Positions 35,228-47,200 of a stretch of 64,000 nucleotides of DNA are shown here, piece by piece. The stretch is taken from positions 310,001-374,000 of the forward strand of contig CAUEEP010000222.1 in the NCBI GenBank assembly GCA_958450365.1, written 5' to 3'. The DNA comes from Mesorhabditis belari. Taxonomy: Eukaryota; Nematoda; Chromadorea; Rhabditida; Rhabditidae. Each line of letters begins with the position of its first letter. The first letter of the stretch is position 1. The notes under the pieces were generated by a model. The model searched no databases and was not told where the DNA came from. It saw only the letters and a program-made list of their open reading frames with translations. Both the position numbers and the translations under genes were made by a program.

Positions 35228-38200
35228 CTATTTCTCATCTTTTTTCTCCAGTAGTGGCTCGGTTTCCGTTTTCTCGAGATTCATATTCGACGAATGCGGA
35301 GATGGACGAATCACCTGAAAATAGAGGTTGGGAATGGCCTAGAATGGTCTTGCTAGGCCTAGTAAGGTCATTCTAGGGCTAGCAGGGTTATTCTAGGTCT
35401 AGAAAGGCCATTCTAGGGTTAGCAAGGTCATTCTAGGCTTAGCAAGACCATTCTAGGTCTAGAAAGGCCATTCTAGGCTTAGCAAGACCATTCTAGGGCT
35501 AGCAGAGCCATTCTAGGCCTAGCAAGACCATTTTAGGCCTAGCAAGACCATTCTAGGTCTATCTAGACCATTCTAGGCCTATCTAGACCATTCTAGGCCT
35601 ACCAATCCCCTTCTAGGCCTACCAATCCCATTCTAGCCCTCCCCTACTTTCCCACCTTGATCATAATAGCATCTTCTTCCTCTTCTGGTGTCGCAATATG
35701 TTGCTGTTGTTGATCTCTCTCTTTTCCACTAAATTCAGCAATTCTTTCTTTCCCAACAATCAAACTCACTCTTTAGCCTCTTTTTGAAGAGAAGTTTTCG
35801 AGTCACGAGATGAAATATGCTTCCACATACCAGAGGAATTCAACTGAAATCAAACTTTCTTTCGAAATCTTCAAAAGAAAACAATTTTGACAGTGAGCGG
35901 ACTCGAACCAGGGAGCTCCCGGAGGCTAGCAGCCCTAGGGACAAACACACTATCCACTACACCATGATGTCACCGTGGGTCTGGAGAAAAAAAGCCGTTA
36001 TATCTTAGGGGCGTCGCTGCCGAAATGGCGACCGCGACTTTTCAGAGTGGTGAGCTTTAACAAGGCCTTTTTGAAGGGGTCTCAGAAAGCAGTGGTGGCC
36101 GAGTGGATAGTGGGCTAGACTAGAAAGCCGAGGGACTTCCAGTGGGACGGGTTCGATCCCCCATCCTACCTTTTTCGTGAAAAACACTTCTGTATGATGT
36201 TCTAAATAGAAATTACCTATTTATTGACAGCCAAGAGACCTTTTTTGGCTGAAAGAGATCGTGCTAATTACCCTAAAACCTAACTAACGCTAAACGGAAC
36301 AAAACAAACAGCCTAAAATTACGCGCAAACAAAAAACACCGAAAACTAAAGTCTATAGAAGTTTTGGCACTTTTATGCCTTTTCCTAGGCCTTTCCATAC
36401 CTTTTTCCGCCTTTTAAACCGTATTTAGACATCCATGAATGGCTTAGTCTCTTAAATGAGCCATTTGAAGTGACCTGGATCAACGAAAAATGAGAATTTC
36501 GAAATCCTAAAGCTTTCAAGGAGAATTTTGAAGATAAACATTGAATTAAAGTGATTTTTTCGTAAATCTGGAACTCACGACGGGTTGCTAACTGATTTTT
36601 GAGTGAAAATTTTCAATTAAAAAATTTTTTTTTTTACCTCTTTACTAATGTTGATTTGATGACTGGGCTCTTGGATGGCGGCTAGCGGGATCTTGATCAC
36701 ATTCCCTGATGCAGTCGGAATGTGCAAGTGTGCCTCGGTTTTAACGGCTCGAATCGTCGTTTGGTGCTCGTCGTTTGTCTCGATCTCGATCTCTTCACCC
36801 TGGAATCGAAATGGTGAGTGAGAGAACGAAAAATTAAGCAATTCCAAACGATACCCCATTCCTAAACCTTCAAAAATGATCCTAACCTAGCCAGAGCTTC
36901 CCTCTCTATCCTCTAATCAAACTAGCCATCAATCTAGCCGTTATCATCTCACTTTCACTGTTCGACGTCATTTCACTTTCGCTATCTAAGCTAACTATAG
37001 AAAATCCATTTTTTTTTCGTCCTTCTGGAAGTCACAGAAGATTTCGAAACGATTTTGGGATTAAAATCTAGCATTTAAGCCATGGTCGACTACCGTATCC
37101 CTGACGGGTATCTTTTACGGGTAGGGTAGTTATAGAAATCTATAGAAAACCTATTTTTCGCAATCCTGGAACGCACCGAAGGTTTCAAAACGATTTTGGG
37201 ATTAAAATCTAGCATTTAAACTATTGTCGACTACCGTATCTCTGTCGGATATCTTTCACGGGTACGGTAGTTGTAAAAATCTATAGAAAACCATTTTTTT
37301 TCGTCGATCTGGAGGTCACAGCAGGATTCTAGCTGATTTGCAAGTCAATATCTTCATTTTGCTTGTTCGATGTAGGCTACCGTATCTCTGACGGGTGAAC
37401 TACCGTACTTGTCAGCTATAGAAACCTATAGAAATCTATATAAAGCCCATTTTTCGCCATCCTGGAGCGCACAAGGGATTCTAAACGATTTTGGGGTTAA
37501 AATCTAGCATTTAAACTATTGTCGACTACCGTATTCCTTTCGGCTATCTTTCAGGGGTACGGTAACTATAGAAGTCTATAGAGAACTCATCTTTTCGTCG
37601 TTCTGGAGGTCACAGAAGGTTTCTAGCTGATTTGCAAGTCAATATCTTCACTTTGGCTGTTTGATGTAGGCTACCGTATCTCTGACGGGTAAACTACCGT
37701 ATCCTAGTAGTCAGAAATCTATATAAAGCCCATTTTTCGCCATCCTGGAGCGCACAAGGGATTCTAAACGATCTTGGGGATCAAATCTAGTACTTAAGCT
37801 ATTGTCGACTATCGTATCCCTGTCGGCGATCTTTCACGAGTACGGTAACTATAGAAGTCTATAGAAAGCCTATTTTTCGTAGTTCTGGAGGTCACAGAAG
37901 GTTTCTAAACGATTTTGGGGTTAAAATCCAGCATTTAGATTATTGTCGACTACAGTATCCATGACGGGTGTCTTTTAGGGGTACGGTAGCTATAGAAATC
38001 TCCAGAAAACCCATTTTTCGTTGTCATTTTCCATTGATAAACCCTTGACCTCACCTCAGACTGTCTCCTCTTCAAATCCTCTTTCTTTCTCAAATGGAAA
38101 TCGGGCATTGGATCGTCCAAATATTTGAGATCTTTCTCGGTGAAGAAACGCTCGATCACTTTCCTCACACCGACCATCACCACTAACTAAAATGAGATGA

Positions 38201-41200
38201 AAAACGTCTAAAACGAGTTAGAGCGAAAATTTTCATAATTGCTCAATCAAAGACCTAAGATTTGGCAACCATCGCTAATTCTGGAGGTCACCCTATAGAA
38301 TGAAACGATTTTGGAGTACGGTAGATCGAAATTGAACTACGGTACTCGTTCAAAATGAGTTTAAGGCTAGATTTTCATAATTGCTCAATCAAAGACCTAA
38401 GATTTGGCAACCATTGCTAATTCTGGAGGTCACCCTATAGAATGAAACGATTTTGGAGTACGGTAGATCGAAATTGAACTACCGTACTCGTTCAAAATGA
38501 GTTTAAGGCTAGATTTTCATAATTTCTCAATCAAAGACCTAAGATTCTTTAATTTTTGCTAATCCTGGAGGTCACACTAAGTAAAGAAAGGATTTCCAGA
38601 ACGAGATCGAGATTCTAATTTGGTCAAATTTGGTCGAGATCGAGATTTGGTCAAAATATGCAAATTTTTTTTGCAAACCATAATCGGGAAGAGAATCGAC
38701 GTGATCTTGATCGATTTCACCGTCCATAAACCGGCCAAACAAACGCACTGCAAATGAATGGTTAGAAAAGAGACTTCTGGGACTTAGAGGCTTCTGGAGG
38801 AGCCTCTAAATCTGATTCAATCAGCTGACTTCTAGAATCGTCAGAACACGATAAAAGTACCTGGAAGAACGTGAATAGATGGATTTTCTTGATTGGCACG
38901 TGTCTGATGTAGATGGTGTCCGGTTGGTATCTAAGAATTAAAGATTTCTCTTGTACAGTAGTACAGTAGTACAGTAGTTAGTCTGAAATTGTGGAAATGC
39001 TAAAAATGTCCTGAAAACATTCCCAGAAACTAGGGTGACATCCAGAATTGATAAAAAAGTGGTCAAAACTTGTGAAATTTGATGGTAATACTGAGATTTC
39101 CCTCAGATGAGTAACGATGAAATGAGAATGGGTGATTTTAAGCCGTTTTTTCAAACTAAAAGCGCTAAATTCTTATGCCAATCCTTTATCTGGAAGTCAT
39201 TTTAGATTTTGGTGTATGGCTAAATGCTTTAAAATACAAAAAATGGTCACCCTCTGTACTATCGAATACTATATACGGTAGGTCTGGAATTCTGGAATTC
39301 TGGAAATGCTAAAAATGTTCTGGAAACATTCCCAGAAACTAGTGTGACATCCATAATCGCTAAAAAAGTTGTCAAAACTTGTGAAATTTGACGGAAATAC
39401 TGAGATCTCCCTCTGAGCACTGACCGTGAAATGAGAATGGGTGATTTTGAGCCGTTTTTTCAAACTAAAAGCGCTAAATTCTTAAACCAATCTTTTATCT
39501 GGAAGTCATTTTAGATTTTGGTGTATGACTTATTTGGTTTATAATATAATAAAATATCCAGGGTCGGGGTGATCCTGTACTATAGAATTTTATGTACAGT
39601 AGTACAGGAGTTCTGAAAACATTCCCAGAAACTAGTGTGACATCCATAATCAGTAAAAAAAGTGGTCAAAACTTGAGAAATTTGATGGTAATACTGAGAT
39701 TTCACTCTGAGCACTAACCGTGAAATGAGAATGGGTGATTTTAAGCCGTTTTTCAAACTAAATGCGCTAAATTCTTAAGCCAATCATTTATCTGGAAGTC
39801 ATTTTAGATTCTGGTAGATAGAAAATTTATAACTAAACGGTTTATAATAAAAACATATCCAGGGTCACCCTTTGTACTATGTACAGTAGCAAATAGCACT
39901 TTCGTACAGTACTTTCTGTCTTAAAGTCTCCCGTGCGCTCCAGATCTCGAAGATCTGATGATTGTTTTTCGATTGGCTTGGGGAAAGGGGGAGAATTGTT
40001 TAGGGTAAGCTTGAGCTTGATCCTTCTAGTCTAGGATTGATAAAACTCACTTCATTGGCATCAAGAACAACAAAATTCGATCCCATAGCTGAATGCCGCC
40101 CAATGCAGCAATGCCCATGTAAAGGAAAACACCGTAGAGGACAGGCATCGGGATGTGCCCCAATAACTGAAATTGCATTTAGTCTTTGGATTACGGTAAT
40201 TAGATACGGCGAATCGAGACGAGACAGAATCTTTACAATTTTTAAAATCCGAATCGCTACGATTCTAGTGTGACATCCAGATTGAAGAAAAACGCAATTA
40301 AAACAAAATTGGTTTTACCAATTTTTCGGAATCTTCTCAAACTCTTACCAGTACAAATCGAGTACAGATGTTTTGGTGAAAAACGAAAATCCGAATCACT
40401 ACGATTCTAGTGTGACATCCAGATTGAAGGAAAATCGCCATTTGAATCAAATGGCTCTTGTCGATTTCTCGGAATCGTTGCAAACCCTTGGCAGTCCATA
40501 TCGAGAACAACTGTTTCAATGAAAATCGAAAATCTGAACTCTAAAAATCTAGTGTGACATCCAGATTAAAGAAAAAACGCTATTAAAACAAAAGCAAAAG
40601 CAATACAACAAACAAAATCAACTCGACAACTTAGTTCTGCAAGAGTTTGCGATGATTCTGAAAAATTAGTAAGAGCCATTTGATTCAAATGGCGATTTTT
40701 CTTCTATCTGGATGTCACACTAGATTTCTTGGAGTTCAGATTTTCGATTTTCACCAAAAAATCTGTACTCGATATGGACTGCCAAGAGTCTGCGATGATT
40801 TCGAAAAATTGGCAAGAGCCATTTGATTCAAATGGCGATTTTTCTTCAATCTGGAGGTCACTCTAGAATCGTAAGGATTCGGATTTTTGATTTTCATTGA
40901 AACAGTTGTTCTCGGTGTGTACTGGTAAGAGTTTGCGATGATTCCAAAAAATAGGCAAAAGGAATTTCGTTGCAATTGCGTTTTTTGTTCTATCTGGAGG
41001 TCACACTAGAAATTCTAGGGTTTAGATTTTCGATTTTCATTGAAACAGTTGTTCTCGATTTGTACTGGTAAGGGTTTGCAACGATTCCGAGAAATCGGCA
41101 AGAGCCATTTGATTCAAATGGCGATTTTCCTTCTATCTGGATGTCTCACTAGAATCGTAGTGATTCGGATTTTCGATTTTCACTAGAACAGTTGTTCTCG

Positions 41201-44200
41201 ATATGGACTGCCAAGAGTTTGCGATGATTCCAAAAAATTGGTAAGAGGAATTTTGTTTTAATAGCGATTTTTCTTGTATCTGGATGTCACACTAAAATCG
41301 TAGTGATTCGGATTTTCGATTTTCACCAAAAAATCTGTACTCGACATGTACTGCCAAGAGTTTGCGATGATTTCGAAAAATTGGCAAGAGCCATTTGATT
41401 CAAATGGAGATTTTCCTTCAATCTGGATGTCACACTAGAATCGTAGTGATTCGGCTTTTCGATATTCGGCAGGGAAGGATGGCAAAATCTTTATGGTCTT
41501 ACTGTAGGATACTAGCTGTCAGTTTACCGGTAAACGGATCAAGTTTTAGAAACTAAAAGAAACCTTTGTCATCAACACCGACAATCCGATCAGTATGAAA
41601 GTGACGATTCCAGTGACGCGTTGCTCTCGAACTCCAATGAATTGAGCCACTTCGCCAGGCGCTTTGCTCTCACTTTCCACCTGAAATTAGTACAGATATG
41701 TACTGGAGGATACTATGTACTGTACTATGTACATAGTATTGTGCTGTACAGTGCCCACAAACCTTTAGGGAATTGATGTGATTGATGGAGAGGACTGTGG
41801 CCGCTACGTAAACTGGTAGGCCTAACCAACCGACCATTAGAATCAAAGCAGCTAAGACGAGAAGATCCAAATGATAGCCACAACCCTCAAAAAAGCTTTT
41901 TCATCAAATTTGCATGCAATTTATGCCAAATTTCTTTATTTTGACTTCATTTAGGCTTCTAGAAATGAAGCTTGATCGAATTCCGACCTCTTTCAGAAAA
42001 CTTGCTGCCAAACGACTGCTTTAATCCCAAAGTCCTAAGTCTTATATATCAAAATAAAGCCCAGATTCTTGGCTACAATTTGATACCAAGAACATCTTGA
42101 TTAGATTTGTACAACTCATTTTATAAGCTCTTGAATAAGCTCAAATCAATCAGCTCTCAAGAGAGACTTGAGCTTATTCAATAGCTTATAAAATGAGATG
42201 TACAAATCTAATCGGGAAGTTCTTTGTAGTAAATTGTAGCCAAGAATCTGGGCTTTATTTTGATATATAAGACTTAGGACTTTGGGATTAAAGCAGTCGT
42301 TTGGCAGCAAGTTTTCTGAAAGAGGTCCGAATTCGATTGTCTTGATTTCGATTCAAGTTTAGAAGGTTAGATTTTTTGAGTTTTGAGGTGGAATCTAGCT
42401 GTTTTTGTAGCAAATCTTTCGCTGATTCCGAATATCTAGGTTGTTTGTGGGGGAATGGGTTCAAATTTTCGATTTTAATCCATCTAAAGTTTGGGTAGAA
42501 AAAGGTGTTTTTTTTTGGAGGGGGTCGCCGCGTAACTATGAAGCGATTTCCCGGCCACCCTCAACATGTCGTGGTGGCCGAGGGGTTAGTGCGCTAGGCT
42601 TCCAGGTCGTTGGGGCCTAGGGGGTGGCTGGTTCGAGTCCGGCCTTCGTCCCAGGTTTTCATTTTGTCAGAAACTCTTGATAAAGTCTTTGCTTTGAAAT
42701 TCGTGTCAGTAAAATGGTCTAGCTCTTTCCAATTACTCGATTTCAATTCCAAATCAAAAACCCACTTTCTTCAGCTTGTTCTCTTTTCGATTGACGATGA
42801 CGGCGGTGATTTGTTGATCCATGAAAATGAGGATACAAGCGAGAAGGGATGGCACGAAAGCGACTAGAGCTGACCACCAAGGATTGCCGTCAAACGGGAA
42901 AACCACCCAGCCACGACCCTCCCAAGTTGGCTGGAATGTAGAAGATCAAGTCAGTTGTGAGTTGTCAGTGTTTAGAGGACTCTAGCGGACTCTAGAGGAC
43001 TCTTGCAGACTCCTAGAGGACTCTGGCAGACTCTAGCAGACTCTAGCAGACTCTAGAGGACTCTAGCAGACTCTAGCAGACTCTAGAGGACAGTAGCGGA
43101 CTCTAGAGGACTCTAGCAGACTCTAGCAGACTCTAGAGGACTCCTAGCAGACTCTAGCAGACTCCTAGAGGACTCTAGCAGACTCTAGCAGACTCTAGCA
43201 GACTCTAGCAGACTCTAGCAGACTCTAGAGGACTCTAGCAGACTCTAGCAGACTCTAGAGGACTCCTAGCAGACTCTAGAGGACTCCTAGCAGACTCTAG
43301 AGGACTCTAGCAGACTCTAGCAGACTCTAGAGGACAGTAGCGGATTCTAGAGGACTCTAGCGGACACTATAGAACTCTAGAAGACTATAGCGGACTCTAG
43401 AATAGCTACAGTAACCCTAGAGTACTCTAGAGGACTCTAGAATGGCTAGGGTACCTCTACAGTCCCCTAGAATCGCTACAAATTCAGCAATCGCTTGCCT
43501 TCTCGCTTCGAAACGAGGCTAACAGCCAATAAAACGAACTCGTCCTTCCTCTGAAACGAACCCTGAATGTGCTTGGCACGTTCAACTTTGGCGTGTTGAT
43601 TCCGCAGAAAATATCCACTCCCGTCATGATAACAATCGCGAAAAAAACGGCAAAATCTGAGGCAATTTGACGAACTTTTGCTGGGAAATAGCTCGCGTTA
43701 CGGCTACCCTGAAAATAAGCGATTTTTAAATGAAAACTCGGGTTTTGGATCGGGATCTTGGCCAAGCTAGACAAAGCTAGCTAACAATTAGACCAAAAGC
43801 TTTGATTCTAGGCCTGTAAGCGAGGCTAGAACCAGGTCCAGAACCAGGTCCAGAACCAGGTTCAGAACCAGGTCCAGAAACAGCCTCCGAACCAGAATCA
43901 GCTTTCGGACCAAAACCAGGCTTAGGTCTATTCAAATCAAGCTCAAGTCGGTCTTTTTCGTCGTCCTGGATGTCACAGAAGGCTTCTAGAAGATAAATGG
44001 ATCGAAATGACAGCTTTGGCTCTCGACAAAAGTACAGAATTTTCAGCTACCTGAAAATCTAGAGGAAACCTATAGAAATGCTATAGAAAACGATTTTTTT
44101 CGTCGATCTGGAGGTCACAGAAGGTTTCTAGTTGATTCACAAGTCAAAATATTCACTTTCACTGTTCATAATACCCCTGACGGGTAAACTACGGTATCCG

Positions 44201-47200
44201 TCAAGAAAACGGTAGCTAAGAACCTCTAGAAAACCCATTTTTCGCAATCCTGGAACGCACAGTGGATTCTAAGCGATTTTGGGGTTAAAATCTAGCATTT
44301 AAGCTATTGTCGACTACCGTATCCCTGTCGGCTATCTTTCAGGGATACGGTAACTATAGAAGTCTATAGAAGACCTATTTTTTCGTAGTTCTGGAGGTCA
44401 CAGCAGGTTTCTAAACAATTTTGGGGTTAAAATCTAGCATTTAAGCTATTGTCGACTACAGTATCTCTGACGGGTGTCTTTTAGGGGTACGGTAGCTATA
44501 GAAACCTATAGAAAACCTATTTTTCGTAGTCCTGGAGGTCACAGAAGGTTTCTAAACGATTTTGGGGTTAAAACCTAGCATCTAAGCTATTGTCGACTAC
44601 CGTATCGATGACGGGTAAGCTACCGTACCCGTCAGGGGTTGGACAACTATAAAAAGCCGATTTTTCGCCATCCTGGAACGCACAAGGGATTCTAAACGCT
44701 TTTCCGGTCAATCTAAGCTCACCTTTAGCTTGATGGCTATGAAGAAAGTGCCAAGTGATAACAGGATTGACATCAGCAATTTGTCGTACAATGGATAGCA
44801 AGTATTGCCCTCGAAAGTGCCAAGTAAAGCTCGACACTGATCCAAACCGACCTAGAAATAGAAAGAAGTGAAAGAGAAGAGAATGGGAACCTTTGAATAA
44901 TCGATAAAAGTTTGATTGTGCGGGATTTCCCATCCTTTCTTCACAATAACTCCAACAGCTTTCTCGAAATGTTTCTGCAAATCGTCAGGCTTTATCGTCG
45001 GCATCTAAAGCAGGCTCTCTTTCTTTTCTTTCACTTTGCCTCTAAAACAAACCACACAATCACATCGGCCATCTTTTATAAATCGATCGTAATTAATAAT
45101 ATCAAGTTGACCGGTGATCTTCCAAAGTTTCATCACGGCTTCGTAGATGAAAATGACGGCGATTAGTGTTGCGAAGGACTCCTCGGTGAAACGGGTGATG
45201 TAGGAAACCTGAAGGATTTGAATCAAGAAGAAAAATCAATGAAATCAAGAATTCCTTAGTCAAAAAAAACCAAATACTACTGGAAACACAAAAAATCGCT
45301 CCTCCAGTCCCAGTTTCACCCTAATTCACTATAGTGCTTTCCAGAACCCTCAAAAATCGTTCAATCAAGCTGGTTTGCTTTGTTAGATTTCGAAATTTTC
45401 ACCCAGTCCTGTAAATTTCCCGACAAAAAATCGAGTTTGAGTCAAATTTTTGCTTTGGATTAAAGAAACCAGAATTTTCCCATAATTTTTCTTCAATTCT
45501 GGAAGTCACACTATCAGAAAATAATGAAAAATCTAGGAAATCTCTTTTTAGGATCATGGCGCAGTGGGCCAGGAGAAGGGTGGTGGGCGGAGGGTCGAGG
45601 GTTCGATTCCGCCGGGAGCCAAAATATTTCAAAGCTTTTTTTTCTTTATGAAAATTGATGAAATGGCTATAGTGCTATCCAGAACCCTCAAAAATGGTAA
45701 AAGAAAGCTGTTTGCTTCATTAGATTTCGAAATTTTGAGCCAGGCATGTAAATTTTCGAAATTACTCAGGAAATTCTAGTTTTCTCTTCGTATTTTAGCT
45801 TTCTAGATCTAACATTCATTTTCAGGACCTCCAGCATCGCATACGGTAGTCTAGAATCCATTTTTCAAAACTCTTAGCCCCCTCGAGGACTCGAACCAGC
45901 ACCCCTCGGATCGAGGATCAAGCGCGCTATCCACTGAGCTATATCTGCAAATGGTTAGATTCATTATCTAACTATTTTAATGGGTTCCGTGACTTCCAGA
46001 TTGACTCCTGGCTCTTGTAAAACTTTAAAATGCTTAGAAAATTTGGTTTTAAAGCTTAGAACTCGAAAGCCTAAAACTACCGTAACCAGATACAGTAAGC
46101 TTTATTTTTTAAATATCTCTATAGCTTCTGTGACTTCCAGATCGACGCTTAGCTATTGTGAAAGTCTAAAAATATTGAAGGAATCGTTTCTAAGGCGCCG
46201 AACTCAAAACCCCAAAACTCTGGAGTACTGTAGTAGGATCGGCTATATTTTAAAGATCGCTATAGGTTCTGTGACTTCCAGATTAATGCTTAGCTATCGT
46301 AAAAGTCTAAAAAAGCTTAAGGAATTGTTTCTAAGGCGCCGAACTCGAAAAATCGTTTGTTTTCTAAAGTTTTCAGCTTTTTCAAGATCTAGAACCTTAC
46401 AGGATCCAAAGCCAGTTACCCTAGCCAGCTACGTGTTCATTACAGTACTCTACAGTACTCTACAGTACTCTACAGAGCCCTGCAGTACTCTACAGTGCTC
46501 TAGAGTACTGTAGAGTACTGTAGAGTACGGCAGAGTACGGCAGAGTACGGCAGAGTACTCTACAGTACTCCGTTACAGTCAAAAACACTCACCAAAGACG
46601 AGGCATCGGTGAAAACCATCAAGAAAAGAATGAATGCTGTCCAGATGTGAATCCAGAAACGAAATGAGAGATATCTGAAGGGGCAGTTGATGAAAGAAAC
46701 GCAAAGAGTCGCTTACTTAATCCCCATCAAAGTGCTCATATCGTAAACAATCGTTTCGAAGACCAAAACGGGACCAGTTGAGCCGATGATTGTTAGTGGT
46801 TGGCCGGAGAAGAGATGGTAAATAATCCCGCAGATTGCGCCTAGAAATTCGGGGAAATTTGAAATCGCTAAAATATAGAATCGATTTCATCACGGTCTGC
46901 TTGGATCTATAGGACTTAGGAAAAAGTTCTCTAGCTAAAGATTCGTCCTGGAGGTCACAGTACAAGATCGTCGAAGAAATTGAGCTCAATTTTGAGATTT
47001 TCACAAAATTTCATTTCTGCCCATTTTTGCCCCAGATTGCGCCTAGAAATTCGGGAAATTGGGAAGAGGAATTGCTAGAATATCAAAGCTAGAATCGTCC
47101 TAAATCGATAAAATCAAGAAAACAGAGAAAAATGCGAAAACTTTTCTTCGGCCGGACTCGAACCCGGGGGGGGACGGTTTTTCGCCTGGAAACAGCGCCC

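Noticed and set aside
2280..41480. Regularly spaced short repeats resembling a CRISPR array
   Set aside because: The constant part is only 11 bp with a variable core, occurs on both strands, and the intervals are themselves repeated. The DNA is eukaryotic with spliced genes.
45980..46513. 177-codon open reading frame
   Set aside because: It translates tandem family O and a TACAGTACTC simple repeat, shows internal repetition of the same peptide with no domain, and is matched by similar frames in the other family O blocks.
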